Assembly: GCF_025506335.1 (NCBI RefSeq)
Contig: NZ_JANZYO010000009.1
Coordinates: 52,070 to 116,069, forward strand
Length of the DNA stretch: 64,000 bases
Source: Mumia quercus
Lineage (GTDB): Bacteria > Actinomycetota > Actinomycetes > Propionibacteriales > Nocardioidaceae
Direction of reading: 5' to 3'
Under the pieces are notes generated by a model, which ran no database searches, was not told the origin of the DNA, and worked only from the letters and a program-made list of their open reading frames with translations. Shown here one piece after another: positions 23,560-32,415 of the stretch (the first letter of the stretch is position 1; each line of letters starts with the position of its first letter). Both the position numbers and the translations under genes were made by a program.

Positions 23560-23596
23560 GGATCGACTGTCCCACCGGCCGCTGAAAGGACACCCT

Positions 23597-24790
23597 GTGA
23601 GCCGTCTGTTCACTTCCGAGTCCGTGACCGAGGGTCACCCGGACAAGATCGCCGACCAGATCAGCGACAGCGTGCTCGACGCCCTCCTCGCGCAGGATCC
23701 CGAGGCGCGCGTCGCCTGCGAGACCTTCGTGACCACCGGTCTGGTGCTCGTCGGCGGTGAGGTGACCACCAAGGCGTACGCCGACATCGCACGGATCGCG
23801 CGCGACCGGATCCTCTCCATCGGCTACGACTCCTCCACCAAGGGGTTCGACGGCGCGTCCTGCGGAGTGCAGGTCACCATCGGTCAGCAGTCGCCCGACA
23901 TCGCTCAGGGTGTCGACCAGGCCTACGAGGAGCGTGCCGAGGGCTCGGCCGACCCGCTCGACAACCAGGGCGCCGGCGACCAGGGCCTGATGTTCGGCTT
24001 CGCGAGCGACGAGACGCCCGAGCTCATGCCGCTGCCCATCACGATCGCCCACCGCCTCGCCGAGCGGCTGACGGAGGTCCGCAAGGACGGCACGGTCCCG
24101 TACCTGCGCCCGGACGGCAAGACGCAGGTCACCATCGAGTATGACGACGACAACAACCCGGTGCGGGTCGACACCGTGGTCCTCTCCACCCAGCACGCCG
24201 CCGACATCGACCTCGAGGCGATGCTCGCGCCCGACATCAAGAAGCACGTCGTCGACGCCGTCCTCGACGGCTTCACGATCGACCACTCCGACTACCGGCT
24301 CCTGGTGAACCCGACGGGCCGGTTCGAGATCGGCGGCCCGATGGGTGACGCGGGTCTGACCGGACGCAAGATCATCGTCGACACCTACGGCGGGTACGCC
24401 CGGCACGGCGGCGGCGCCTTCTCCGGCAAGGACCCGAGCAAGGTCGACCGCTCGGCGGCGTACGCGATGCGCTGGGTCGCCAAGAACATCGTGGCCGCAG
24501 GGCTCGCCCGCAAGGTCGAGGTGCAGGTCGCGTACGCCATCGGCAAGGCGCACCCGGTCGGGTTCTACCTCGACACGTTCGGTACGGAGACGGTGCCGAT
24601 CAACAAGATCCGCACCGCGGTCCTCGAGGTCTTCGACCTTCGTCCGGCGGCCATCGTGCGCGACCTCGACCTCAAGCGTCCGATCTACGCCAAGACCGCC
24701 GCGTACGGCCACTTCGGTCGCGAGCTCCCCGAGTTCACCTGGGAGGCGACCGACCGTGCCGACGCCCTCCGGGCCGCGATCGGAGCCTGA
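23597..24790 (+). CDS. metK: S-adenosylmethionine synthetase
   Basis: Makes SAM from methionine and ATP. 397 residues, normal length. Signatures: [20 protein letters not shown] with the catalytic His near residue 14, [12 protein letters not shown] (hexapeptide region, residues about 130-141), the second family signature [16 protein letters not shown] near residue 270, and DTFGTE. I chose GTG 23597, which is 6 nt after GAAAGGA, because the protein then starts with SRLFTSESV as in homologues; the frame is open upstream through the promoter but not conserved. It is a single-gene unit followed by priA, whose own -10 box lies in the 51-nt gap. Confidence 0.98.
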   Translation: MSRLFTSESVTEGHPDKIADQISDSVLDALLAQDPEARVACETFVTTGLVLVGGEVTTKAYADIARIARDRILSIGYDSSTKGFDGASCGVQVTIGQQSPDIAQGVDQAYEERAEGSADPLDNQGAGDQGLMFGFASDETPELMPLPITIAHRLAERLTEVRKDGTVPYLRPDGKTQVTIEYDDDNNPVRVDTVVLSTQHAADIDLEAMLAPDIKKHVVDAVLDGFTIDHSDYRLLVNPTGRFEIGGPMGDAGLTGRKIIVDTYGGYARHGGGAFSGKDPSKVDRSAAYAMRWVAKNIVAAGLARKVEVQVAYAIGKAHPVGFYLDTFGTETVPINKIRTAVLEVFDLRPAAIVRDLDLKRPIYAKTAAYGHFGRELPEFTWEATDRADALRAAIGA

Positions 24791-24829
24791 CCTGGGGACG
24801 ACCACGGGCAGGCCGTCCGCCCGGCTTGG

Positions 24830-24835
24830 TAGAAC
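24830..24835 (+). promoter_or_regulatory. -10-like box of priA (leaderless start)
   Basis: TAGAAC lies exactly 6 nt before the priA GTG. It keeps TA but lacks the final T of TAnnnT. No Shine-Dalgarno is present, so leaderless initiation is likely. Confidence 0.35.
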
Positions 24836-24841
24836 AGCCTG

Positions 24842-26866
24842 GTGACCGACGCACCCGATGACGCACAGCCGGCGCTGGTGGGGGAGCCTCCCCGACCAGC
24901 GCCTGCTGCGTCTGGGGGCAGGTTCGCCGGTGCCGCCGACGAGCTCCCCGTCGCCCGCGTCGCGGCCGACGTGAGCCTCGCCCACCTCGACCGCCCCTTC
25001 GACTACCTCGTCCCCGCCGCGATGGACGACGAGGTCGTGTCGGGATGCCGCGTGTCCGTGAGGTTCGCCGGCGCGGCCGTCACCGGCTACGTCCTCGAGC
25101 GCACGGCCACGACCGAGCACCAGGGCCGGCTGGCCAGGATCTCGCGCGTCATGTCGTCCGAGGTCGTGCTGCGTCCCGACGTCGCGCGGCTGTGCCGCGC
25201 GGTCGCCGACCGCTACGCGGGCGTCTTCGCCGACGTCGTCCGGCTCGCGGTCCCGCCACGGCACGCCCGTACGGAGAAGCGCGCGTCGGCGGCGCCCGTC
25301 TCCGACCCGCTGGGTGCTCCGCCCGACGACGCGTGGGAGGCCTACGACGGCGGACGCGAGCTCGTCGCGACGCTGGGCGAGGGCGGCTCGCCGCGCGCCG
25401 TCTGGAACGCCGTGCCCGGCGGCTCGCCCGCCCGGGCGCTGGCCCAGGCGGCCGACGCGACGCTGAGGTCGGGCCGTGGCGTCGTCGTCTGCCTTCCCGA
25501 CGTGTCCGACGTCGAGCGCGCCGATGCGGTCTTCACCGAGGTGCTCGGCAAGGGCCGCCACGTCGTCCTCACCGCCGACCTCGGTCCGTCCGCCCGCTAC
25601 GCGGCGTTCCTTGCGCTGGCCCGCGGCCACGTCCGCGCGGTCGTCGGCACGCGCGCGGCTGCCTTCGCCCCCGTGCACGACCTGGGTCTGGTGGCGATCT
25701 GGGACGACGGGGACGATCTCTTCGCCGAGCCTCGCGCGCCGTACCCGCACGCGCGCGAGGTGCTCCTCATGCGCGCGTGGGACACCGGGTGCGGCGTGCT
25801 CGTCGGTGGGTACGCCCGCACGGCGGAGGCGGAGCAGCTCGTCACGTCCGGCTGGTGCACCCCTGTCACCGCCTCGGTCGCGCGCCGACGCGAGGCATGG
25901 GCGCGCATCGTCGTCGACGAGGGCGTCGGGGCCGACGCGGGGTCCCGGCTGCCGGCCTCGGCCTTCCGCGCCGTCCGCGCCGCCCTCGGGGAAGGGCCGG
26001 TGCTCGTGCAGGTGCCCCGCACCGGCTACCGCGCTGCGCTCGCCTGCCAGGACTGCCGCACCCCGGCCCGGTGCCCGCACTGCTCCGGGCCGCTCGCGCA
26101 GGAGCGGGCAGACGCCGACCCTCAGTGCCGGTGGTGCGGCCGGACCGTCGAGGGCTGGGCCTGCCCGTCGTGCGGGAGTCCGCGCCTGCGGGCCCCGGTC
26201 ATGGGGGAGCGGCGGACCGCCGAGGAGCTGGGACGCGCGTTCCCCGGCACGCTCGTCCGTACCTCGGCGTCCGGGTCCGTCGTGCGGACCGTGCCGGAGA
26301 CGCCCGCGCTCGTCGTCGCGACGCCCGGCGCGGAGCCCCACGCCGAGGGAGGCTACGCGGCTGCCGTCCTGCTCGACACGTGGGTATCCCTGTCACGACC
26401 CGACCTGCGGACCGACGAGGAGTCGCTGCGCCGCTGGCTCAACGCCGCCGCGCTCGTCCGGGGGAGCCGCGACGGCGGCCGTGTCGTCGCCGTCGGCGAC
26501 CCCGGCGTGGCGGTCCTCCAGGCGCTGGTGCGCGCCGACCCGGCCGGCCATGCCGCGCGCGAGCTGGAGGCACGGCTCGACGCACGGCTGCCACCCGCCA
26601 TACGGCTCGCGACAGTCGAGGGAGAGCTCTCCGCCCTGCGTGCCCTCGCCGAGGGGCCGTGGCCGCAGCCCGCCCAGGTCCTCGGCCCGGTCGAGCGGCG
26701 TCCGGCCGGCGACGGCGAGGAAGAACCATGGGGTCGCCTCATCGTCGCGGTGCCCCGGACGCAGGGCGCGGTGCTGGCGCGTGCCCTCCAGCTGGCGCAG
26801 GCCGCCCGTTCGGTGCACAAGCTCCGTCCGTACCGGATCGCCGTCGACCCGCAGTCGCTGAGCTAG
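24842..26866 (+). CDS. priA: PriA-like replication restart protein lacking helicase motifs
   Basis: 674 residues with PriA layout. The N-terminal DNA-binding domain is recognisable (VARVAADVSLAHLDRPFDYL, then VSGCRVSVRFAGAAVTGYVL). In the middle, the zinc-binding module is intact: CQDC, CPHC, CRWCG and CPSCG give eight cysteines between about residues 400 and 450. The helicase lobes are degenerate: no GxxxxGKT P-loop is visible (the area reads LGEGGSPRAVWNAVPGGSPA) and the DEEH box is replaced by WDDGDDLF. This loss is known for actinobacterial PriA, which cannot be an active helicase and probably acts as a structural loader. GTG start, own promoter, ends tail to tail with the S66 peptidase gene. 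Confidence 0.88.
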   Translation: MTDAPDDAQPALVGEPPRPAPAASGGRFAGAADELPVARVAADVSLAHLDRPFDYLVPAAMDDEVVSGCRVSVRFAGAAVTGYVLERTATTEHQGRLARISRVMSSEVVLRPDVARLCRAVADRYAGVFADVVRLAVPPRHARTEKRASAAPVSDPLGAPPDDAWEAYDGGRELVATLGEGGSPRAVWNAVPGGSPARALAQAADATLRSGRGVVVCLPDVSDVERADAVFTEVLGKGRHVVLTADLGPSARYAAFLALARGHVRAVVGTRAAAFAPVHDLGLVAIWDDGDDLFAEPRAPYPHAREVLLMRAWDTGCGVLVGGYARTAEAEQLVTSGWCTPVTASVARRREAWARIVVDEGVGADAGSRLPASAFRAVRAALGEGPVLVQVPRTGYRAALACQDCRTPARCPHCSGPLAQERADADPQCRWCGRTVEGWACPSCGSPRLRAPVMGERRTAEELGRAFPGTLVRTSASGSVVRTVPETPALVVATPGAEPHAEGGYAAAVLLDTWVSLSRPDLRTDEESLRRWLNAAALVRGSRDGGRVVAVGDPGVAVLQALVRADPAGHAARELEARLDARLPPAIRLATVEGELSALRALAEGPWPQPAQVLGPVERRPAGDGEEEPWGRLIVAVPRTQGAVLARALQLAQAARSVHKLRPYRIAVDPQSLS

Positions 26867-27915
26867 TCGTACGACGCGAGCACGCGGCGCTGCTCGCCGT
26901 CGACGGTGACCTCGCCGCCGTACGGGACGATCCACTGCGGGCGCGTGTGGCCGAACGGGACGCCGACGACGACCACCGCGTCGGGGTTGTACGCGGCGAC
27001 CGTCGCCACGACCGCCTCCCGCTGCTCCTCGCGCCGGCGTCGACGCTCGTCGGCCGACGCCCGGTGCTCGAGGTCGGACGTGGGTGGGCGAGCGGCGACG
27101 ACCGCGTCGACCGCGGACAGCAGCCCGCGCTCACCCATCGAGCGCAGGATGCGGCCGACCTCCTGCGCCGAGGGCAGCTCCTCCGAGGTCTCGACCAGCA
27201 GGACGCCGCCCGCGAGCGACTCGGGAGCAAGAGGGAAGCGGTCCGCGGTCAGGATCCACTGCAGCACCTCCAGGCAGCCACCCCACGTACGGCCGCGCAC
27301 GCGGCGCGGGGGCCCGTGCCACGTCCACGGCTCGGTGACCTCCCGCTCGCCGTACGACGTGAGCGCGGCGGGATCGTCCCACGGACGGCCGGTGTCCTCG
27401 GACTCTCCGGGCTCGGTGAGCTCGAGCGTCCCGCCGACGAAGAGTGCGGCGCGCAGGGACGCGGCGTGGAGGGCGTCGACACCGGGCCCGGGGCCGAGGT
27501 GGACCTGCGTCGAGCCGCCGTAGAACCCGGCGACGCCGTGGACCCACAGCCAGTTGAGCAGATTCGTGTTGTCGCTGTAGCCCAGGAACGGCTTCGGGTC
27601 GGCGCGGACGAGCGCAGGGTCGAGGTGGCGGACCACCGTGATCTGGTCGTCACCGCCGATGGTCGCGAGCACGGCCCGGATCTCGGGGTCAGCGAAAGCG
27701 GCGTTGAGGTCGGCCGCCCGCGCCTCGGGGGAGGCGTCGGCCCGCGTCGTCGGGTACTCGACGGGCTCGAGACCCGTCAGCGTCCGCAGGCGTGCCAGGG
27801 CCTGCTCGTGGATCGCCGGGAAGTGCGCAGGTGCCGCCCAGGACGGCGAGACCACCGCCACCTTGTCGCCGGGACGGGCTTTCGGCGGGTGGACGATCCG
27901 GTGCGTCGGCTCCAT
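26863..27915 (-). CDS. S66 family peptidase (LD-carboxypeptidase/MccF-like)
   Basis: 350 residues. The family cleaves LD-peptide bonds of peptidoglycan fragments, or, in MccF members, inactivates microcin C-type nucleotidyl peptides. The catalytic triad can be assigned: nucleophile Ser114 in FLGYSDNTNLLNWLW, Glu in LLVETSEELPSA (near residue 247) and His in VGVPFGHTRPQW (near residue 320). The long middle part with WTWHGPPRRVRGRTWGGCLE resembles MccF-like proteins more than LdcA. No signal peptide, so cytoplasmic. ATG 27915 follows GGTGAGGTACGCAG, a usable ribosome binding site. The stop shares the CTAG tetranucleotide with the priA stop. Confidence 0.85.
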   Translation of the reverse strand: MEPTHRIVHPPKARPGDKVAVVSPSWAAPAHFPAIHEQALARLRTLTGLEPVEYPTTRADASPEARAADLNAAFADPEIRAVLATIGGDDQITVVRHLDPALVRADPKPFLGYSDNTNLLNWLWVHGVAGFYGGSTQVHLGPGPGVDALHAASLRAALFVGGTLELTEPGESEDTGRPWDDPAALTSYGEREVTEPWTWHGPPRRVRGRTWGGCLEVLQWILTADRFPLAPESLAGGVLLVETSEELPSAQEVGRILRSMGERGLLSAVDAVVAARPPTSDLEHRASADERRRRREEQREAVVATVAAYNPDAVVVVGVPFGHTRPQWIVPYGGEVTVDGEQRRVLASYD

Positions 27916-27975
27916 CTGCGTACCTCACCACCGCCGTCGCGCAGACGCGAGCGGATTTCGCCGTGGAGCGGCCCC

Positions 27976-27981
27976 TAGGCT
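27976..27981 (+). promoter_or_regulatory. -10 box of fmt (leaderless start)
   Basis: TAGGCT ends 6 nt before the fmt GTG. No ribosome binding site is present in the gap. The intergenic region to the divergent S66 gene is only 72 nt. Confidence 0.5.
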
Positions 27982-27987
27982 GGGTGC

Positions 27988-28923
27988 GTGAGACTCGTCT
28001 TCGCCGGAACCCCCGAGGTCGCCCTGCCCTCCCTCGACGCGCTCGTCGCCAGCGACCACGAGGTCGTGGCGGTCGTGACCCGTCCGGACGCTCGCGCCGG
28101 GCGTGGCCGTACCCTCCGCCCGTCCCCGGTCGCCGAGAGGGCGCTCGAGCTCGGCATCGAGGTCCTGCGCCCGCCGAGGCCGAGCGACCCGGACTTCGTC
28201 GCACGCCTGAAGGAGATCGCTCCGGACTGCGCCCCGGTCGTCGCGTATGGCGGGCTCGTCCCCGCCGATGTCCTGGCGATCCCGCGACTCGGATGGATCA
28301 ACCTCCACTTCTCGGTGCTCCCCGCGTGGCGTGGCGCCGCACCCGTCCAGCACGCCCTCATCGCCGGCGACGAGGTCACCGGCGCGTCGGTCTTCTCGCT
28401 GGTGCCCGAGCTCGACGCCGGTCCCGTGTACGGGCTGCTCACCGAGCGGATCCGCCCCGAGGACACCGCCGGCACGCTCCTGGCACGGCTCGCCGACGTC
28501 GGCTCCGGACTGCTGGTTGACGTGGTCGACCATCTCGCGCTCGGTGACATCGACGCGCGTCCGCAGCCCGAAGAGGGCCTGTCGTACGCGCCGAAGCTCA
28601 CCACCGAGGACGCGCAGATCGACTGGCAGGCACCGGCGTTCGCCGTCGACCGACGGATCCGCGGCTGCACTCCGGCCCCCGGCGCATGGACGACGTACGA
28701 GGGAGAGCGCCTCAAGGTGGGCCCCGTCACCGTCCTCGACGGCGGCCCGGCGGACGCGGCGCTCGCGCCGGGTGAGCTCGCGGTCACCAAGTCCGAGGTG
28801 CGGGTCGGGACGGGCACCTCAGACGTGCTCCTCGGTGAGGTGCAGGCGCACGGCAAGAAGCCGATGGCCGCCGCCGACTGGGCCCGCGGCGTCCGTCCTG
28901 AGGCAGGGACGCGCCTTGGCTGA
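27988..28923 (+). CDS. fmt: Methionyl-tRNA formyltransferase
   Basis: Adds formyl from 10-formyltetrahydrofolate to initiator Met-tRNA. 311 residues. Conserved parts: [20 protein letters not shown] at the N-terminus, [20 protein letters not shown] with the catalytic Asn-His near residue 105 (usual SLLPRWRGAAP reads [11 protein letters not shown]), and [15 protein letters not shown]. The C-terminal OB domain (from about residue 205) binds the tRNA acceptor. The start GTG has no ribosome binding site but lies 6 nt after a TAGGCT box, so the mRNA is probably leaderless. rsmB overlaps its end by 8 nt. The peptide deformylase gene is not in the window. Confidence 0.96.
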   Translation: MRLVFAGTPEVALPSLDALVASDHEVVAVVTRPDARAGRGRTLRPSPVAERALELGIEVLRPPRPSDPDFVARLKEIAPDCAPVVAYGGLVPADVLAIPRLGWINLHFSVLPAWRGAAPVQHALIAGDEVTGASVFSLVPELDAGPVYGLLTERIRPEDTAGTLLARLADVGSGLLVDVVDHLALGDIDARPQPEEGLSYAPKLTTEDAQIDWQAPAFAVDRRIRGCTPAPGAWTTYEGERLKVGPVTVLDGGPADAALAPGELAVTKSEVRVGTGTSDVLLGEVQAHGKKPMAAADWARGVRPEAGTRLG

Positions 28924-30289
28924 GCGACGCAACCGACCCCAGACGCGCCAGCGCGTCGACGTGACGCGCCGCGTGGCGTGGGAGGTGCTGCGGGCGGTCG
29001 AGGAGCAGGACGCCTACGTCAACCTGCTCCTGCCCGGGCTGCTGCGCGAGAACGGCATCACGGGTCGAGACGCTGCCTTCACCACCGAGCTCACGCACGG
29101 CACGATCCGGCGCTCGCGCACGTACGACGCCATCCTCGACAGCCTCGCGCCCAAGGGCATCGACGCTGCGGTCCGCGACGTGCTGCGGCTCGGTGCCCAC
29201 CAGCTCCTCGCGATGCGCGTCCCGAGCCACGCCGCGGTCTCGACGAGCGTCGACCTGACGCGCGCCGTGATCGGGCACCGCCCGGCGTCGTTCGTCAACG
29301 CCGTCCTGCGCAAGGTGGACGGACGTGACCTCGACGCGTGGCTGCAGGTGCTCGCTCCGGGCGCGTCGGTCGATCCCGTGGGGCACCTGGCGCTGGTGCA
29401 CGCGCACCCGCGCTGGGTCGTGGAGGCGATGAGGGACGCGCTGGGAGACGACGCCGAGGCCGGCGAGCTCGGCGCGCTGCTCGAGGCCGACAACGCCGCG
29501 CCGCAGGTCACGCTCGTCGCGCGCCCCGGCCTGGCCGCACCGGACGACCTCGACGGGCTGGCGGGGGAGCCCGGGCAGTGGTCCCCGTACGCGTTCCGCC
29601 TCGACGGTGGCGACCCCGGCGCGGTGCCCGCCGTGCGTGCGGGACGGGTCGGTGTCCAGGACGAGGGCTCGCAGCTCGTCGCGATCGCCGCGGCCGCGGT
29701 GCCCGTGGACGGGCCGGACGCGCGTTGGCTCGACCTGTGCGCCGGTCCCGGTGGCAAGGCGGCGCTGCTCGGTGCCCTCGGCGCGGAGCGGGGGGCGAGG
29801 CTGCTCGCGAACGAGGTCGCGCCGCACCGTGCCGAGCTCGTCCGCTCGTCCGTGCGGCTGCTGGACAACACCGAGGTCTGCGTCCACGACGGGCGCACGC
29901 TGGAGACCGGCGAGGCGTACGACCGGGTCCTGGTCGACGCGCCGTGCACCGGGCTGGGAGCCCTGCGGCGCCGCCCGGAGGCGCGGTGGCGTCGGCAGCC
30001 CGGCGACGTCGACGGCTTGGTGGCCCTGCAGCGCGAGCTGCTCGAGCACGCCCTCGACCTGACGCGTGCCGGGGGAGTGGTCACGTACGCGACCTGCTCG
30101 CCGCACCTGGCCGAGACCCGTGGCGTGGTCGAGGCGGTGGTCGCGGGCCGCGACGACGTGGAGGTGCTCGACGCGACGACCGCGCTGCCGGGCGTCCCGC
30201 ACCTCGAGCGCTCCGCCCCATACGTGCAGCTGTGGCCGCACCTGCACGGCACGGACGCGATGTTCGTCGCCACCCTGCGCCGCACCTGA
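28916..30289 (+). CDS. rsmB: 16S rRNA m5C967 methyltransferase RsmB (Sun)
   Basis: Methylates C967 of 16S rRNA with SAM. 457 residues: an N-terminal NusB-like RNA-binding domain ([20 protein letters not shown] to VNAVLRKVD, about residues 20-140) and a C-terminal Rossmann methyltransferase domain. SAM motif I is [17 protein letters not shown]; motif IV with the catalytic-release Cys is [18 protein letters not shown]; motif VI with the second Cys is [15 protein letters not shown] take TTG 28916, which overlaps the fmt stop, because homologues begin with a short basic lead before the NusB domain; a GTG at 28961 is a possible alternative. Function of the specific target base is from family knowledge. 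Confidence 0.88.
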   Translation: MAERRNRPQTRQRVDVTRRVAWEVLRAVEEQDAYVNLLLPGLLRENGITGRDAAFTTELTHGTIRRSRTYDAILDSLAPKGIDAAVRDVLRLGAHQLLAMRVPSHAAVSTSVDLTRAVIGHRPASFVNAVLRKVDGRDLDAWLQVLAPGASVDPVGHLALVHAHPRWVVEAMRDALGDDAEAGELGALLEADNAAPQVTLVARPGLAAPDDLDGLAGEPGQWSPYAFRLDGGDPGAVPAVRAGRVGVQDEGSQLVAIAAAAVPVDGPDARWLDLCAGPGGKAALLGALGAERGARLLANEVAPHRAELVRSSVRLLDNTEVCVHDGRTLETGEAYDRVLVDAPCTGLGALRRRPEARWRRQPGDVDGLVALQRELLEHALDLTRAGGVVTYATCSPHLAETRGVVEAVVAGRDDVEVLDATTALPGVPHLERSAPYVQLWPHLHGTDAMFVATLRRT

Positions 30290-30306
30290 CCGCGAGTCGC
30301 CCCGCG

Positions 30307-30344
30307 CCCGCCCGTGAGTCGTGAGCCTCTCGCGGCAGGGCGGG
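30307..30344 (+). terminator. Possible terminator after rsmB
   Basis: CCCGCCC (30307-30313) can pair with GGGCGGG (30338-30344) around a 24-nt loop, starting 18 nt after the rsmB stop. The long loop makes it a moderate candidate. The loop contains one copy of the GAGnCTCTCGCG repeat. Confidence 0.35.
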
Positions 30345-30356
30345 GAGTCTCTCGCG
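30323..30356 (+). repeat. Two 12-bp repeats, 22 bp apart (intergenic rsmB-rpe)
   Basis: GAGCCTCTCGCG at 30323-30334 and GAGTCTCTCGCG at 30345-30356 start exactly 22 bp apart and differ at one base. The reverse complement of the second is the core of the 22-bp tandem repeat at 37622-37675, so the two intergenic sites share both sequence and period. Confidence 0.6.
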
Positions 30357-30392
30357 AGCGGAGCACCTGAACGGGTGGGCGGGGGAGCCGAC

Positions 30393-30398
30393 TAGCCT
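30393..30398 (+). promoter_or_regulatory. -10 box of rpe (leaderless start)
   Basis: TAGCCT ends 6 nt before the rpe ATG, with no ribosome binding site in the gap. Confidence 0.5.
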
Positions 30399-30404
30399 GG
30401 CGGC

Positions 30405-31076
30405 ATGGGCCTGCGCATCTCCCCGAGCATCCTGTCCGCCGACTTCGCCAACCTCGAGCGCGAGGTGGGCCGCATCGACAACGCCGACTGGCTCCACGTC
30501 GACGTCATGGACAACCACTTCGTCCCGAACCTCACGCTCGGCCTTCCGGTCCTCGAGGCCATCGGCAAGGTCACCGACACGCCGATCGACGCGCACCTCA
30601 TGATCGAGGACCCGGACCGCTGGGCACCGTCGTACGCGGAGGCGGGGGCACGCAGCGTCACGTTCCACGTCGAGGCGGCAGCCGCACCCGTACGGCTCGC
30701 CCGCGAGCTGCGGACGCTCGGCGCGCGGGCGTCGATGGCGCTCAAGCCCGCGACGGCCATCGAGCCGTACGAGGACCTTCTCCCCGAGCTCGACATGGTG
30801 CTGCTGATGACGGTCGAGCCCGGGTTCGGCGGGCAGGCGTTCCTCGACATCATGCTCCCGAAGATCCGGCGGACGCGGGCGTTGATCGACAAGCACGGCG
30901 GCGACATCTGGCTCCAGGTGGACGGGGGCGTCTCCGCCGCCACGATCGAGCGGTGCGCCGAGGCTGGCGCCGACACCTTCGTCGCCGGGTCCGCGGTCTT
31001 CGGGGCGGACGACCCCGCCGCGATGGTCGACCAGCTCCGCGAGCAGGCCGCGAGCGCGACCCACCGTCACGCCTGA
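30405..31076 (+). CDS. rpe: Ribulose-phosphate 3-epimerase
   Basis: Interconverts ribulose 5-phosphate and xylulose 5-phosphate in the pentose phosphate pathway. 223 residues, TIM barrel. Family features: [17 protein letters not shown] at the start, [18 protein letters not shown] with catalytic Asp and His, [25 protein letters not shown], and [10 protein letters not shown] with the second catalytic Asp. ATG 30405 is 6 nt after TAGCCT. It sits before the FMN riboswitch and ribD. Ribulose 5-phosphate is a riboflavin precursor (used by RibBA), and rpe-rib linkage is conserved in actinobacteria, but it has its own promoter here and lies outside the riboswitch transcript. Confidence 0.97.
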   Translation: MGLRISPSILSADFANLEREVGRIDNADWLHVDVMDNHFVPNLTLGLPVLEAIGKVTDTPIDAHLMIEDPDRWAPSYAEAGARSVTFHVEAAAAPVRLARELRTLGARASMALKPATAIEPYEDLLPELDMVLLMTVEPGFGGQAFLDIMLPKIRRTRALIDKHGGDIWLQVDGGVSAATIERCAEAGADTFVAGSAVFGADDPAAMVDQLREQAASATHRHA

Positions 31077-31139
31077 CCCACCCTCGTGGCTTCCGTCACA
31101 CCGTGCACGAAAGGGCTGTGCGGGCGGGAGCCTTGCTCG

Positions 31140-31145
31140 TAGACT
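31140..31145 (+). promoter_or_regulatory. -10 box of the riboflavin operon
   Basis: TAGACT lies 16 nt before the FMN riboswitch core. No convincing -35 box. The 307-nt gap between rpe and ribD holds this promoter, the riboswitch, its terminator and the ribD ribosome binding site. Confidence 0.5.
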
Positions 31146-31160
31146 CCTACGGAGAGCATT

Positions 31161-31287
31161 GCGTGCTCCGGGGTCGGTGCAATTCCGAGCCGGCGGTGAC
31201 AGTCCGCGACCCAGAAGCCCTCGGGTGACTGGTTGACCTGGTGGAACTCCAGGACCGACGGTGAAAGTCCGGATGGGAGGATCACGC
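31161..31287 (+). promoter_or_regulatory. FMN riboswitch (RFN element)
   Basis: Conserved RFN segments are present in order: GCGTGCTCCGGGGTCGGTG, GCCGGCGGTGACAGTCCGCG, and GACGGTGAAAGTCCGGATGG followed by GAGGATCACGC. The closing P1 stem is GCGTG (31161-31165) with CACGC (31283-31287). One variable arm, between GAAGCCCTCGGG and the GGTTGACCTGGTGG segment, is longer than usual. It should bind FMN and reduce expression of the rib operon downstream through the adjacent terminator. Confidence 0.96.
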
Positions 31288-31291
31288 AGCC

Positions 31292-31344
31292 CCTCGTGTC
31301 GTCGGGCCCGTACGGGTCCGGGCGGGACGAGGTGTCTTCTCGTT
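31292..31344 (+). terminator. Riboswitch terminator hairpin
   Basis: CCTCGT (31292-31297) pairs with ACGAGG (31327-31332), enclosing an inner stem GGGCCC/GGGTCC (31304-31309 with 31314-31319). It is followed by TGTCTTCTCGTT, the most T-rich stretch nearby. This fits a transcription-terminating expression platform for the FMN riboswitch. Confidence 0.65.
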
Positions 31345-31383
31345 GCCCCGGAGCCCGCGTCGTGAACGACGAGAGGGCAGACG

Positions 31384-32415
31384 GTGGCCGATCACCACGA
31401 GCAGGCGGCGATGCGCCGCGCTCTCGACGCCGCCCGCGAGGCGACCGAGAACGCGCTGCCCAACCCGCGCGTCGGCTGCGTCCTCCTCGCCCCGGACGGC
31501 TCCGAGATCGCCGTCGGCGCCCACCGCGGCGCCGGGACCCCGCACGCGGAGGTCGACGCCCTGACCCGGGCCGGTGAGCGCGCCCGCGGCGCGACTGCGG
31601 TCGTCACGCTCGAGCCGTGCAACCACACCGGTCGGACCGGTCCGTGCTCGGAGGCGCTGGTCGCCGCCGGCGTGGCGCGCGTCGTCTACGCGCAGGACGA
31701 CCCGAACCCTGTCGCGGCCGGGGGCGCCGACCGTCTGCGTGCCGCCGGTGTCGACGTCGTGAACGGGATGCTGGCCGCCGAGGCCGAGGCGCTCAACGTC
31801 GCGTGGACGCACGCCGTCCGCACCGGCCGCCCGTACGTGACGTGGAAGCTCGCCGCCACGCTCGACGGCCGCAGCGCCGCCGCCGACGGGACCAGCCAGT
31901 GGATCACCGGCCCCGACGCCCGACTCGACGTGCAGCGCCTCCGGGCACGCTGCGACGCGATCCTCGTCGGGACCGGCACCGTCGTCGCGGACGACCCGCG
32001 GCTGACGCTGCGCGACGACGAGGACGCCCCGCTCCCGTACGCGCGGCAGCCGTTGAGGGCCGTGATGGGGGAGCGCACGATCCCGGCCGACGCGCGCGTC
32101 CGCGACGCCGACGCGCCGTTCCTCCACCTGCCGACGCGTGACGTGGACGCCGCTCTTGCCACGTTGGCCCAGCGCGAGGTCCGCCACGTCTGGCTCGAGG
32201 GAGGGCCGCGCCTGGCGGGCGCCTTCCTCGGCGCCGGCCGCGTCGACGAGGTCGTCGCGTACGTGGCCCCGACCCTGCTGGGCGCCGGCACGGCGGCCCT
32301 CAGCGGCTCCGGCATCGGCACCCTCGCCGACGCCGTCCGGCTCGACCTCACCGACGTGACGCGGATCGGCCCCGACCTCCGCCTCACCGCCCATCCACGA
32401 AAGGACGTCCTCTGA
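31384..32415 (+). CDS. ribD: Riboflavin biosynthesis deaminase/reductase RibD
   Basis: Bifunctional enzyme: deaminates the pyrimidine product of GTP cyclohydrolase II and reduces its ribose. 343 residues. The N-terminal deaminase zinc site is complete: HAEVDAL (His, catalytic Glu) and EPCNHTGRTGPCSEAL (two Cys). Also NPRVGCVLLAPDG near the start. The reductase domain begins near residue 145 (YVTWKLAATLDGRSAA) with the NADPH-binding GTGTVVADDPRLTLR and LEGGPRLAGAFL. GTG 31384 follows GAGAGGG at 31371-31377 by 6 nt. First gene of the riboswitch-controlled operon; its stop overlaps the ribE ATG as TGATG. Confidence 0.96.
   Translation: MADHHEQAAMRRALDAAREATENALPNPRVGCVLLAPDGSEIAVGAHRGAGTPHAEVDALTRAGERARGATAVVTLEPCNHTGRTGPCSEALVAAGVARVVYAQDDPNPVAAGGADRLRAAGVDVVNGMLAAEAEALNVAWTHAVRTGRPYVTWKLAATLDGRSAAADGTSQWITGPDARLDVQRLRARCDAILVGTGTVVADDPRLTLRDDEDAPLPYARQPLRAVMGERTIPADARVRDADAPFLHLPTRDVDAALATLAQREVRHVWLEGGPRLAGAFLGAGRVDEVVAYVAPTLLGAGTAALSGSGIGTLADAVRLDLTDVTRIGPDLRLTAHPRKDVL

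Noticed and set aside
23535..23596. Possible SAM riboswitch before metK
   Set aside because: The leader after the TAGGCT box is under 40 nt, too short for any known SAM riboswitch.
23366..26341. A 991-codon open frame on the minus strand opposite coaBC-metK-priA
   Set aside because: It mirrors three genes; the predicted protein is repetitive in Arg, Gly, Asp and Val and shows no recognisable fold.
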